Positions 24,745-36,133 of a stretch of 64,000 nt of DNA are shown one piece after another. A program made the position numbers and the translations under genes. The notes beneath the pieces are model-generated. The model was not told the origin of the DNA. It saw only the letters and a program-made list of their open reading frames with translations, and did no database searches. Origin of the DNA: Varroa destructor (lineage: Eukaryota > Arthropoda > Arachnida > Mesostigmata > Varroidae); the NCBI RefSeq assembly GCF_002443255.2, contig NW_019211455.1:45208103-45272102 (forward strand), in the 5' to 3' direction. Positions within the stretch are counted from its first letter, which is position 1. Every line of letters starts with the position of its first letter.

Positions 24745-25098
24745 AACTGTGGCCGAAATCGGTGCCAGTGCAGCCGCATTCGTTATTGCTGCTACTTGGG
24801 CAAAAAGAAGAAGCTAAGAGGATCATCCGTTCGTTCTGTCGTAGCCAATTTTTCTCCAGTCGGTAGTAAAGGAAGAAAGTCCACAGCCTCGCAACAACAC
24901 TGCTTCTACAGGACGACCAAAGTGACGCGTTCTACGGGTACTTGCAACAAAAAAGGCGACCACCGGGTGCCATCGACCACCAACTCAGTAGCAGGATTGT
25001 GTATAGCACATGCACAATTGTGTGCCACTGGTAATGGTGATAGTGATCAGGGTGAAGGGCCCGTGCCTTTTGAAGCAAAGAAGTTGCGAAAGGCCTGA
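24745..25098 (+). CDS. Coding-like open segment, about 117 codons, unknown
   Basis: The frame runs from just after a TGA at 24742-24744 to a TGA at 25096-25098. Its first 17 codons are Cys-rich, and a Lys run follows. About 63% of codons from 24796 start with a purine. The C-terminal half is acidic, then basic at the very end. There is no ATG in the first part, so it would have to be an exon. No domain is recognised. Purine richness of this strand may explain part of the bias. Confidence 0.18.
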   Translation, partial: NCGRNRCQCSRIRYCCYLGKKKKLRGSSVRSVVANFSPVGSKGRKSTASQQHCFYRTTKVTRSTGTCNKKGDHRVPSTTNSVAGLCIAHAQLCATGNGDSDQGEGPVPFEAKKLRKA

Positions 25099-27368
25099 GG
25101 ATTAAATTGAGACCTTGCTGGAGGAAATTTGAGACAGATTGACGTCTCTCTGTACGAATGGTACCAGTGAACAGGGGAACGACTGCAGTACAAGAGAATT
25201 CTTTCGACAGCGGTCGGCGCCGAGGAGAAGCTAGGCAAGTGACAAACCGGTCTGTTATCTACGCGATGGCCTACGCTCGCAGACTGCCACATCGTACACG
25301 ATTACACACGCACATACACCAAATATATACGCACAGAGCCACATACGCTCGGAAAAGGTGTGCTCACGTCTCCAACGTAGCATAGACTGCTTTACTCGGT
25401 AGTGATACAGCCAAGCGATACGGACGTACTCCCTTTTGCTATTCTCTATTCTTTATTTTATTCCCTTTATTTCTGCGTACGTTGCTTTGTTATACCTGTA
25501 TAACAACGGCAGTTGTGCACGACGTATACTGAACATTGGCTTTTGGCGGAAAGGACGGCCTGCTATAGTAGCATATGGAACACACATCTACACTGTGACA
25601 CTGTTCTCGTCGCTTGCTACATATACAAGAGGCGATGAAGAAAAGAATGTGCCGATTCACACACGATGGCACCCTAGCAAAGGGGTTAGGCCACAGTTGC
25701 ACGGCGGAAGCAACCAGATGCGAAGGCTACACCTTATTAAGGAATAATAGCTATCGGTTCACTAAGCCATCACTTTCAATGTCGCAGAATAAAAGTTCAG
25801 AACATGTTGATTTCCGAACATCTAGAACTGTAGTTCTCAGTACTGTAGCTAAATTGAGTACGGCTGTCATTATAACCGGCCAGAATTTTTACTGAGTAAA
25901 CAGGTACAGCGTTATTGGTAAATGGCTAATGCAGATTTATTATGCGGCCACTAGGGGTCGCCACGAGCGCGACGTTACCGGCGGTCATGTATGGACGGAC
26001 GAAGATGATTCTAGAAATTGTTGCTTTTAGGAATCTTTGCGAATTCGTAGAGTGTTTATCAGCTGAATTCAGAGAATGTCCGTCAAATACTTCACTTCCA
26101 AGAACGAACGTTGTTCGACACTCCTGGTTTGCTATGACCTGATCGACATCCTCGGCCCAGGCAGAAGAGACTGACTTTTGAGTACCGCTCTAGTCTTTTC
26201 CTATTTGTCGTTATATTGCACCAGCTTAATTACGAACTATGCAGAACGGAGTATAGTCTGACGGAAGAAGGGAATATTGTGCGTCCCGGCAGTAGCATTA
26301 AACGCATCAAAAAGGTCGCAGAAGCTAGATTTTTGGTTTGAGATGATATCGCGGAAGTTATCCAGAAATTACAGCGCAAATCGCCGTAATGCTTCAGCGC
26401 GTAAAGCGCCACCTCAAAAGTTCTGTGATGTAATAAAAGGACAGTTAGTGGTAATAACGTTAACTTTGAATATGTAATAGCGCTATCATCAGTTTGGTGG
26501 TATGGATTATGATGTGTCTGTTAAATGATGATTCCAGCAGACGCAGATGTAGTGACAATTAATTTCTTGTAGAAATAATGTTTCTGAAGTTCTCTCCACA
26601 GGAATATGCGTAATTCTCAAACTAAGCACACAGAGTCTATGAGTCCCAGTGAACTTTGCTAGCTGGGTAGCGTTGCGTCGACAAACAATATAGCAATTCT
26701 CCTATTTTTCCCTTTACGCGTCAGCGTTGCAATGCCCGAGATGTCTTCAACGCTGAACTGCGCAAGTTGCTAGAGCACAATGGTACAATGCACAGTGACG
26801 ACACTATAAGCGTAAGTGTGCATTACCGTCTAATGAACACCAAGCTAACCTGTGCCTGTACATCAGGAGAGCTGCATGTAGTCTGTGAGGATTCCCATTC
26901 TCTTCAATAGAAGACACACGCTGCGCTGAGATAAGATAATGTTTCAGCACAAGTTGAAGTGTATTAGACAGCTATTTACTTCTTCAGAATTAATGTAGCA
27001 AGATGAGACAAGTGGGAGTGGTGAAAGCATTCTTATTCAGCTTAGCTTGTGTAAATACCGGACAAAAAACTAAAAACATCTTAGTTAAGTTTTTAAGTTC
27101 ATCAGCTTTAGCTCAGTATTATATAATCGTTTTGTATCAGTCTACTACTACTACTAGTATCTACTAGTACTGTCCGTCACTTCCTATTTGCTACACGCCT
27201 TCAGCCGAATGCCAACTTAAACCCAAACCCCTTAACTTTCTTTCTCGTTCAAAATCCCACCCTCGGCATCATCAACCCCCTATAGCACGTTAGGCTAAAC
27301 GATCTTGTGGCGTGATCACGCCTTCACGCGATGATTTAAAATGGATCTTTCTTGTTCATACCTCTACT

Positions 27369-27381
27369 CCCCCCCCCCCCC
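27369..27381 (+). repeat. C13 homopolymer
   Basis: Thirteen consecutive C residues followed by GCCCC. On the minus strand this is a G-rich tract. Confidence 0.97.
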
Positions 27382-27600
27382 GCCCCACGGCTTCACGCCA
27401 GCCAACCTTTCCTCTCTGAGCTCTCTGTTGGTCCCTCCTATAGCATCGACACTGAATAGTGGACACAAATTGAGTACCACAGTTTAGGCTCTTTACCACC
27501 ACTGATGCAGCTGCCTCGACCAGTACGCCATTGAGCGGAAACTGTTACTTAGCAAAGACAGGTCGGTCACCGTGTATTGCCGCGTGCGAAACTAGACGGC

Positions 27601-27607
27601 TATATAT

Positions 27608-27646
<39 letters not shown>
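27601..27646. repeat. (TA)n microsatellite with one GAGA break
   Basis: About 46 bases of TA repeat, interrupted near 27609. Confidence 0.97.
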
Positions 27647-27647
<1 letters not shown>

Positions 27648-28479
27648 CAGTACGCTGTTATATTAATTTTATTCTATAGAATTGTAACGTTGTATGTGAA
27701 GTATGCACCTGTAAAGGTATCAATGGGCTGGGATTTGTTAACATCTCTGATTTATATCATTGAATATTGCAAATTTCGTATATTTTTGATATTTATCTAG
27801 AAATTATTGTAATTAGAAATGGTGGACCGCCTCATCACGCACAGTACAGACCTTTCATGTAGACGTGACTCAACCGAAAACACCACAAACATTCGATAAG
27901 ACGATCGCGATGCAATACGCAAATGAAGAAATGAAATAAACCCAGATTTATTTTTGTTCTAACATTCGGTAAATGTTAAACTACACTAAAAAGCAGTAGC
28001 TACAAGTGGCAAACCATAGTATCTATGATAAAATGTGTCTAGTCTGCAGATAAACGGACATCACGCGCCCGACAGACAGCGGCGCCATTGACGACGAGGG
28101 CAATACGAGTGTCACTATCTACCTAAAACTTTACATTCTTTACCCTGTCTTTCACTTGACACAAACAACGTCTGCGATAGCGCTTGGCGACAGTAACATC
28201 CGATACTCACTTGCTAAAGGCTCCCGTACATTGATGATAAAATAGATTTTTGATTCTTATTCGTTGATTTTTAACGGCTATCTAACTATCCATCTAGCAG
28301 ACAATCTTGGCTATCTCCATGGGCGTACCATATGGGCGAACAGCACTAGAGAATGTTAGGCGCAACAAACACAGCGCCAATTTATTGATAACAACAGGGG
28401 CCTCGAATCAACCAGCCGACCTTGGACTCTCGTCCGACTGAGGTTATCATGACCGCAAAGCTGGTTGCCACAGCAGCGT

Positions 28480-28482
<3 letters not shown>

Positions 28483-28521
<39 letters not shown>
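28483..28521. repeat. (AT)n microsatellite
   Basis: About 39 bases of uninterrupted AT, immediately upstream of natural-looking open frames. Confidence 0.97.
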
Positions 28522-28525
<4 letters not shown>

Positions 28526-28636
28526 GCTTTCCATAGACAAGCTGCGTAGGCACGTTTCGAGCCATAATGCTATCGTTCAACTCTATTGTTTCCTAGAGGA
28601 TTTGCATTGGCCCTTTGATCTAGTCTTAAGAGCACG

Positions 28637-28993
28637 ATGTGGGCGCAGGTGCCGTCCTGTTGCGGGGAAAAAATTAGACAGAGGCTCATTTCGACATTGC
28701 TGGCCGAAATGAACCGGGTTACTTGCGCACAAGAAGCACGCCGCTATTCTACGGAGTTGCTTGAAAGCCGATTGATCGGTGCATGCATAATAAAATGCAT
28801 CCATCTATTAGGATCTGACTCTATCTATCAACGGTACCAGGAGCATCTGCATGTAACACTGCATTGGAAGAGCACGGAGCAGCAGCGAGTGGCCGGAACG
28901 ATAGAAACTGCTAGAAGCGCTATGCTAAGCAAGTATATAGAAAATATGTATATACTTTTCCGATGGCTATCGTATCGAGATATAACTAACTGA
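28637..28993 (+). CDS. Candidate ORF, 118 codons, unknown
   Basis: The frame starts with ATG and ends with TGA after 118 codons. The composition is natural for a helical protein: regular spacing of Leu/Ile with Glu, Arg and Lys, two Cys pairs, and no simple-sequence run. About 54% of codons start with a purine, only weak support. A second natural-looking frame (29005-29187) follows in another phase, starting with ATG and containing a Gly-rich turn that resembles but does not complete a P-loop. The pair could be two exons, a frameshifted relic or coincidence. No domain is recognised. Confidence 0.22.
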   Translation: MWAQVPSCCGEKIRQRLISTLLAEMNRVTCAQEARRYSTELLESRLIGACIIKCIHLLGSDSIYQRYQEHLHVTLHWKSTEQQRVAGTIETARSAMLSKYIENMYILFRWLSYRDITN

Positions 28994-31900
28994 TCAAGCG
29001 AGCCTTGTCCAGGCCGCAAGTACAATTAGCACCTGTATGCTATTTAGAAGTGTTGATAGAGAGGAAGGCACTCGTATTTGGTACTATTGGTGGAGTTGGT
29101 AAGGCAGCGGTGACGATATCATCGACTGATGAAGCAACCAGGCGTGCCTTGAATGAGCTAGATAATAACGGGACTCTATTAGCATAGATGCGCTAAACTC
29201 ATACGAACGATAGCACGCGTCCTGAGTCCTTTGTCTTCTTCGTGCGGTTGTGTCGTTCAGTACCATTATCATATTAAACACCGTCCTAATACGATATAAT
29301 TAGACGGTTAAAAACGTATATGTACATTAATGTAGTTGAAAGCCAAACTTCTTTGCGCCATTGCCTCCGTTAAAGGTTTGATCTTTATATTTTGATGGAC
29401 ATATTGCAACGTAGGCTATATTTTATAAACACTAAAAATAAATAATCAGTAAAATAGTTGGTAATATTATAGGTGGACACGTTCGTTAAATTTAACCCCA
29501 TATGCTAAGTTTTTGTCTGGGGTTGAATAAATTTACGATTAACTCACACACGAATTTAGCATTTACCCCTTCTCAGGGAAGCCAAAACAGTAAAGTGTAG
29601 AGAGTCTCAATTAAGCGGTGTCTGCTATTCTCCGAATTCGATTGAACAGGAATACCCTTCACATACTATATGATACCGATTCATGGAAAAGACACAGCAG
29701 ACGCTGACGACCGTATTAAACGACCGAAAGGTTGGTTGAAGAAGGGCTTCCAGTGAATCATAGGCACACACCTAGCCACAACTTTGCATAGCCTAGAGGT
29801 CAACAAGAAGGATAGGTGTTTATGGATTAACACTTGTTGCAGAATGCAACAGGTTTATAATATTGGAAATTGCCTTTCTATGACGTTTGCTATGCTATTG
29901 AGCTGAATACGTGGCTTTCCTCATTTCCATATCCCTTTGTAAGCATTGTTCAGAAATTTAGCTTATAAATTTCATGCGATATATGATCAATATGTGATTT
30001 ATATATTATGTATTTTATATTAAATTATATATATTCTAAATTGATTTCAGATTGATTGGTGTGCTGCGTCAAACAACAAAAGGCCTATTTATGCACATAC
30101 AAGTCCAAGTGTACACATTTCGGAACGACAGATGCTAGACCTTTATTTACGCGCAATTACTTTGCTGTAGTAATGTCCATTGTCTCCAAAGATATTGAAT
30201 ACAACCACCCGACCGATGCGTTAACGTTAAGGATTACGGTAACAGCGAAACGTCCACTCGAATCCAATGTAACTTCTAGTATTTTCAGTTGATTCATTCC
30301 AGGCCGTCGTCGATTTCAGATTGGTAGTGACGGCTTTCTGTAGTCATCACCACTAATTTGCGGCGCCAATACCACTAAAGGTCACTTCGCTTCGAAAACC
30401 AAATACACATGTAATTTTTCCGAAGAGAATTAAGGTCGTACCAGATAGTGTTCCACGTTCCTTGCATACCCGGCGGTGAGTACTTGAATGTCATCCAGTT
30501 GCCCGACTGCCTGCCTCTGTCGCCTGCGTCACATCAATGGTAGCTTTTGTATGCCGCATTCGTACATGCCATACGCAACGTTGTTACACTGGTGCGTATG
30601 CGTGTCGTGCAAAGTGTCTTTGTGTGTGCGTCTGTGCTCGTGTACCGGACTGTGTGTGTGTGGAGAATTCAATATAAACTGAGCTCCGAAGCTTCCGCCG
30701 GAGCATCTGCGGGCAGAAGCTTGGCGAGGCTTGACTGAACCAGGGTCCGTTGGGATGTACGTCGTTCTGTGTAGGCGTAGTTTTACACAGTTTAGCTAGT
30801 CGCAAAAGCTATAGCACCAACCGTAAGCCGCTGTGGGGCACTTATAGGTAACTCGGGACAGAGATCGGCTGGTTTGGGAGTTCTGAAGCAACCAAGAAGG
30901 ACTACGACTGCGGAAATTCGAATTTGAATTGCGGACTTGGTTACTAGTTACCGGCTATCAGTCACACAGAGCAGGTAGGAGTACGGTCAAACAGGAATAG
31001 GACCAGACAGGAACAGACGTAAACCTAGGCATGGAAAGGTTAGGCAGATAACGCCGTCGCTTCTATTGATAACAATACAACTGCTGCACAATCGGCTACT
31101 ACCATCCACTATCACCATGTGTGCTTTGTGTCGTCGCCTTGCGAGCAAGCTACCTCGACTGTATCCAATTCTCGAAAAGATTCGATGATAGATGCGTCGC
31201 CGTCTCTACCATCTAAACCACCCGTACGACTGTGGTGGTCGGCAAGTCGAAAAGGAACAACTAAAAGCGCTGACTCTAGGCAACAGCCCAGGTGACAGAT
31301 ACCCTAATTCCACGATCCCCTATTGGATCCCTTATAGCAACAGACTTCACTGGTCGCTGTTGTCCTCTTACGACTTCCTACTAACAGACTAATCTTTCAT
31401 ATAACGTAGCCTGTTCTATAACAGTTTGCAGGCTGGCATCGCGTGTAGGCAACCAAGGACTCTACGAAAGAAGCAGCTAGATGGAATCAACGCTTTTGCA
31501 ATAGAGTTTAATACTATAAAGGCATTAAATGTCTGACGGACGATAGCAGAGTGACACAAAGCCACATGCATAGATGCCGCATCACGTAGCTCGTAAAAGT
31601 GCCGGCAATGAGGTCCGTACCGGGTGTCTGGCTGGTCTATGAGAATTTCAACAAACGATCTTCTATGCAGGCTATATGACGACACTAAATAGTAGTAATA
31701 GTAATAGTCATGGAAGACTCTTAAAACGTAGTCAAAGTCGGTTCTTCTGTTGACCTTAGCAGGATGATTTCTATCGGGGGCCTACTGAGGCCGACGCCGC
31801 TTTGCAAAGGCCTTTGCGGTAAGGGAGGTCATGATGATTGGCAGGACTAGTAAGGTGCGCAGTGTGACTACTGCTGGCGGCGATACTGTTAGTAATGGAA

Positions 31901-32981
31901 CAGCGTTGCGTCTATGGCACTGCAGCAGCAGCAAGAGCAAAGTATATTGGCTTAAAAAAACTACTTGGAGAACAGCCGGCGGACTTCTGCTTCCTTCCTG
32001 AAAAGCAGCGTCCTTAGCTTACTAGCAGGAAGGGGGCAAAGGAGTAAGAACAAGCAAGAGGGAGGGGGGGGTAACGGTGAGCTCCTGATTAGATGAGTTG
32101 TACGCACCTTGCAATGAGTGGTTCAACGATGAAGATTAAAAAACAACTATAACGATCTTTAGCTTGCAATTTTTTGTCAAGTCGGTCTTTTATGGTGGCT
32201 AAATTTGCCAACCCTTGCTATTAGCACATCTGTAACAGCTTGCCACTACCACAGACTTAGCTTATCTGCAGAATCTGGCGCCGGCTAACGGATTAAATCG
32301 TGACAAAGATTACTGGACACAAGAGCTATGAAGCGGTACGGACATGAACAGCATATTGACACCTAAGATATATGGAAAGCCATGCAGGTGGGTTATTGCT
32401 ATAAGTAACATAGGACTGGCATAGGGTTACTAAAGCAGGGTAGATAAAGGAAAGTTAAAAAGCCGAGAGGCGTTGAGGGAGTGTTCGTACTTCATAAGTT
32501 TTCTCTCTTGTCGCCGGAACACAGTAATAATAACACCAGCAAATTGGGAGAAGTCAAATTTTATCAACATTTTGCCTTCTTGCTCTGGACGGTGCTGAGG
32601 CTTAACTCGGGGCCACAGTTTGCTCCGAGGATACCGGCAAGCGGTTTTCCTTACATCGGTGTCGCATTGGCACTACTTTTTCTAAAGAACCGAATTCAAG
32701 CAAAGAAGCAGGTCAAAGTAAAGGGTTTTATGAAGTGTTATGCTCAGTAGGGTCGGTCCGCTTTGAGTTTGCGTGGAGGTATTTCGCTTTCTGGCTCAGA
32801 GCCCCATTACTAAATGCTTCCATCTGCATCAGGTAGTATAACATTCCTTGCATTATACTTGAGTTAAGTGCGGTCTAGAGCTTGCAAACAATACTAGAAA
32901 GTGCACAGGCAGAAGAAACTGTTCGAAGGACAAGATCGGAAATTTGAAACGCTGCGACAAATCGGCCTTCGTCACTGCCAG
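28994..32981. other. No recognised gene
   Basis: Frames are short, and the part from 29290 to 30050 is AT-rich and empty. A plus-strand frame at 30056-30292 follows an acceptor-like TTGATTTCAG ending at about 30047. Its last 40 codons, from an ATG at about 30173, are purine-first, but the acceptor would bring in an in-frame TGA. A donor-like GGCG then GTGAGT lies near 30477. A run of 8 G lies near 32074. Nothing else stands out. Confidence 0.45.
29832..29854. repeat. Compact 10-bp hairpin, 3-nt loop
   Basis: Positions 29832-29841 pair with 29845-29854 over a GAA loop, with one G:U pair. It is a tight stem in otherwise unremarkable DNA. Confidence 0.85.
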
Positions 32982-33057
32982 CCGCGCAAGGAGCTGGCGA
33001 TAATTGCGCGAAGCGTACTGTGATTGTAAAGGACGACAGCAATTGTTCCAAAACCAG
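32982..33057 (+). CDS. Candidate short internal exon, unknown
   Basis: A consensus 5' splice site (CCAG then GTAAGT, GT at 33058-33059) ends a 76-base open segment. Its frame is purine-first (Gly-Ala-Gly-Asp-Asn, later Lys-Asp-Asp-Ser-Asn). A plausible acceptor, CCTTCGTCACTGCCAG, ends at 32981. The frame is open upstream to a TGA at 32945-32947. The donor would be in phase 2. A 115-codon minus-strand frame (32875-33222) overlaps but is Ser/Leu-rich, as the complement of purine-rich DNA tends to be. No partner exon was found and no domain is recognised. Confidence 0.2.
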
Positions 33058-35328
33058 GTAAGTCCATACAAAAGACAGGCAGCGGACGGTAAGCAAGGAA
33101 AAACTAGAACGCTGAATCAGATTTAACCCATCTTCTTTCGGACTGTCTGAACCTTCATCGAAGTGTAGTTTTCCTATGAACGAAGCAAAAGGAGAAAAAG
33201 CAAGTTTTCCACGGGAGGGCAAAACAAGTCTCTCAAAGACGAATAGAGACGCATTGCAAAGGAAAACAAATGCACAGAACGAAAGCTGCCGCGTGCTATA
33301 TTAGGGTAAGAATTTTGCGAGGCATTGCGAGAGGGTACCGAAAGGCAAATTGATTCATTCTAGCAGATATTGCTCTATCGTGATTCGCTTCAAAGTGTCT
33401 GTTTCTGTCAGTCCTGATGTTTGTTTATTACTTCAGTGCATTTTTTTCAACGTATCGATCTTCACTGTGATCAGGTCTATTGGTGATAACGTCCGACGCA
33501 TTTACTTATATTCTGTGTCGAGCAGAAATCAATGTCAGTGAAGCTATTGGGACAAAGTTTTGTTTACTGTCGATAGACGGGTGTCATGGAGTTATTTGCA
33601 GACTCCGACATAACAATGGACGCATGGTTGCAACGATAAGAGGCTCGTCTTGACCTAGTGCTTTCTAATGAAAAATGGCTAAAAGAATTAAATAACTTCG
33701 TTTTACGTCAATTAGATTCATTGAACATACGTTTTATGCAGCTGAAGTATCTTCTAAATCTCTCTACCTATTGCGGTCTTTACCCACTCTAAATCTATAG
33801 GGTGAGTAAGGACTTCAATGAAATTATGCATAAAATTTAAAATCATCATACTATGGTCTGTGTTAATCGTGTTGGCCCAATCCATATGCAACTACTGGCT
33901 TTTTGTGGGGCTTGTTCTTCACAAAACAACCTGCCAATATATGCATCGTCAATGGATACATATACGTTGTAAAGTTGTTATATTTGAAGTACGGTTTCGT
34001 ACAAGGTGATTGCTCTCCAGTTCAAAGTGTCATAGCTATCTTTCAGTGAGACGTCTGGTTCTGACTTGTCCCGGTCATTTGCTAGGGGGTTAAGTGAAAG
34101 ACGAGCCAAACAGCTCAAGATCTCAGCGTCAAACACCCATCAGGTGGGCAGCTCGTGGGCAGAATTTGAATTTTTTCAATCGGTCGCCGTGCGTCGACGA
34201 GCATTTGCGACAGTACGGCAGCTATATGGTTCTGCCGTTCGCGCACACGCTTAGAGAAATTTGCAATTAACACTCATAGTAATTAGTTGCTTCATCAGCT
34301 TTTCTCATTTGACTGCCAGGCTGAACTCGGGCAGCCCACTTCTCTGCACCTGCATCATCTCCAACGAAACGTACTAGTAGGTTTGCGATCCGATACCTTC
34401 TTCTTCACGTGTATGATAATTAGAGATGTACGATACCTTCTCATGTCGAACGACGATTGTTGGCATGTAGACATGGACTATACCTTGATGCTATGGGCAG
34501 ATGTAGACGGTTCATTTTGCGCAAAAGGGAAAGGCTCCTTATTTCAGCTTCGTAGAGATGACAATTGTTGAAATCGAGTGCTGAACAGCTGCAGGCAATC
34601 GGCGAACAATCTTTACGGAATACAATGTTTGTCACTTTGTGGCTGCAAAAAAGCCACTTTATACTGGGATGTTCTGCGTGGATTAAACTGAGTCGGCTGT
34701 GAAAACAGGTCACTGATTTAGTGGCTCAACGGAAATAATTAGATCACTTTAAGCATAGACGCTTGTACAAGTCAAATTGTCCCCTTCCAAATAGATTTGA
34801 AAATGGCGAAAGGGCGGTTAAGCAAGGCGGTGCTCTAGGAAAACGACATGTGGCAGTACCTTTCGTCCGCGAAACAGCAATAGAAAGTAATTCAAAATTT
34901 AAATAAACCTATACAGATACAATCACCATACACGATATAGTGTAGTAGGTTGCAAAAGCAACACGTGTACCGGTGGCTGTAGAAACGTGTTTTGATCACA
35001 GTATCCATATATGCCAGTTATGTAACTAACCTCCAAGCAAACCCTCTGTTTGGTAAGTTTAAGTCGCGATAAGTTTAAGGTCATTCATTATCATCATGTA
35101 CTATAAAATAAATCTTATACGACAGTTAATTATTAACATTTATTATATAGAATAGCAGTTTCTATCTGTGTGTCAACCACTACCTTGTATAATATTGCAC
35201 AGGTCGATTAAGCAACGTGGTTTCAAAGAGGGCTGATACCTATCTATAGAAGCTCTTGATATTATTACACGAAGCTTCACGGTCACCGTCGAATAATTTG
35301 AACATCCTCAAGAACTACTACGGAAAAA
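33058..35328. other. No recognised gene
   Basis: Frames of 62-94 codons occur, none recognisable. A donor-like AGG then GTGAGT lies near 33801. The frame at 34066-34254 is Arg/Ala-rich but has no further support. From 34700 to 35328 the DNA is AT-rich and empty. Confidence 0.5.
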
Positions 35329-35556
35329 ATGTCAGCAATTTTTATTCTTGCCCCACGTTTTTCCAGCTACACTATACGCGCACAGACAGACAACCCTACA
35401 CGTATCCGTCCAATTAGAATAGCAGACTGGCCTAGCATGTTCCGTACTTTCAACCAAATTGAAGTAGTTTCACCAAAGGGCAAACATACCCCGGCAACGT
35501 GCTTCGACTGCTCACAGCAAGCAACAACCCCAGTCGACGGTGACCATTCACAATGA
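35329..35556 (+). CDS. Candidate small ORF, 75 codons, unknown
   Basis: The ATG sits in an A-rich context (GAAAAAATGTC), which suits start sites in many invertebrates. The frame is 75 codons long and ends in TGA. The translation is natural, with a hydrophobic then basic N-terminus and three Cys or His residues near the end, but I recognise no family. About 55% of codons begin with a purine. No polyadenylation signal follows closely. It could be a small gene, a terminal exon or chance. Confidence 0.18.
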   Translation: MSAIFILAPRFSSYTIRAQTDNPTRIRPIRIADWPSMFRTFNQIEVVSPKGKHTPATCFDCSQQATTPVDGDHSQ

Positions 35557-35826
35557 ACACCGGCCCGGAAAACTCCCTAATGGCTCCATAAGTTCGAAAT
35601 ACTAGCAACGAAGACTGAACCCCAATACCACACCCTCATCCGGAGGTGACTCAAAGCAATATTTGTTGCCTATATGCGTCCAAGGGGGAGACGCTATCAA
35701 AGCGGAAGTCGGCCAGTAGAATGGTCACTTCCTTTTTCCACGAATACTGCTGGTGGCTGCATGAACGTTTCTAAAGGCAGTCCGCCAGGAGTGCGGCAGC
35801 AAGCAGATGGCCTGATAGCGTCAGGC

Positions 35827-36133
35827 TCAGTTCGCTATTCCTAGCCGCATCTGAACAAGCCTTGTTATTTTGCTGCTGATAAACTTGCTGAAGATGATGA
35901 TGATGATGATGACAAGCCATGTGGAGTGAAGCTGATATGTCGATTCTGAGGATTGAAAGCGTGTGAGGAAAGAGGCGTCAGGTTGTGAAGATATATCGCC
36001 AGGAGAAACGGCTGGGACGTTGTTCAATCTTGATGGACGATTGACTTTAGCTAGATCAGCTCCTCCGCTTGCGGCAGTCACTTAATGATACTTAGCGGTC
36101 GTATTGACTGTTGCTGCTACTGCTGGTAATGAT
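35827..36133 (-). CDS. Coding-like minus-strand segment with one in-frame stop
   Basis: On the minus strand a strong acceptor (CTTTTTCTTATATACTTGCAG) ends at 36134. From there one frame reads 16 codons to a TAA at 36084-36082, then continues open for 84 more codons to 35827. Codons on both sides of that stop are strongly purine-first (Ala-Val-Ala-Ala-Thr before, Ala-Ala-Ser-Gly-Gly-Ala-Asp after), about 63% over the second part. That looks like one reading frame broken by a single stop, so it may be a pseudogene or a small exon misread. A GAT microsatellite within it would encode six Ile. No domain is recognised. Confidence 0.18.
35893..35912. repeat. (GAT)n microsatellite
   Basis: Six to seven GAT units inside the minus-strand coding-like segment, where they read as Ile (ATC). 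Confidence 0.95.

Larger units (their letters stand above)
25099..28636. other. No recognised gene
   Basis: Only short frames occur, and there is none of 60 codons between 26478 and 28421. The stretch holds a CTA repeat near 27142-27155, a C13 run and two TA arrays. The frame at 28422-28712 runs through the TA array as alternating Ile-Tyr, so its first part is a repeat artefact. Confidence 0.5.

Noticed and set aside
28422..28712. Plus frame with a run of alternating Ile-Tyr
   Set aside because: The run is the translated TA array, so the start of this frame is a repeat artefact.
29005..29187. Gly-Gly-Val-Gly-Lys in a small plus frame, suggestive of a nucleotide-binding P-loop
   Set aside because: The residue after Lys is Ala rather than Ser or Thr, and there is no further NTPase motif in 60 codons.
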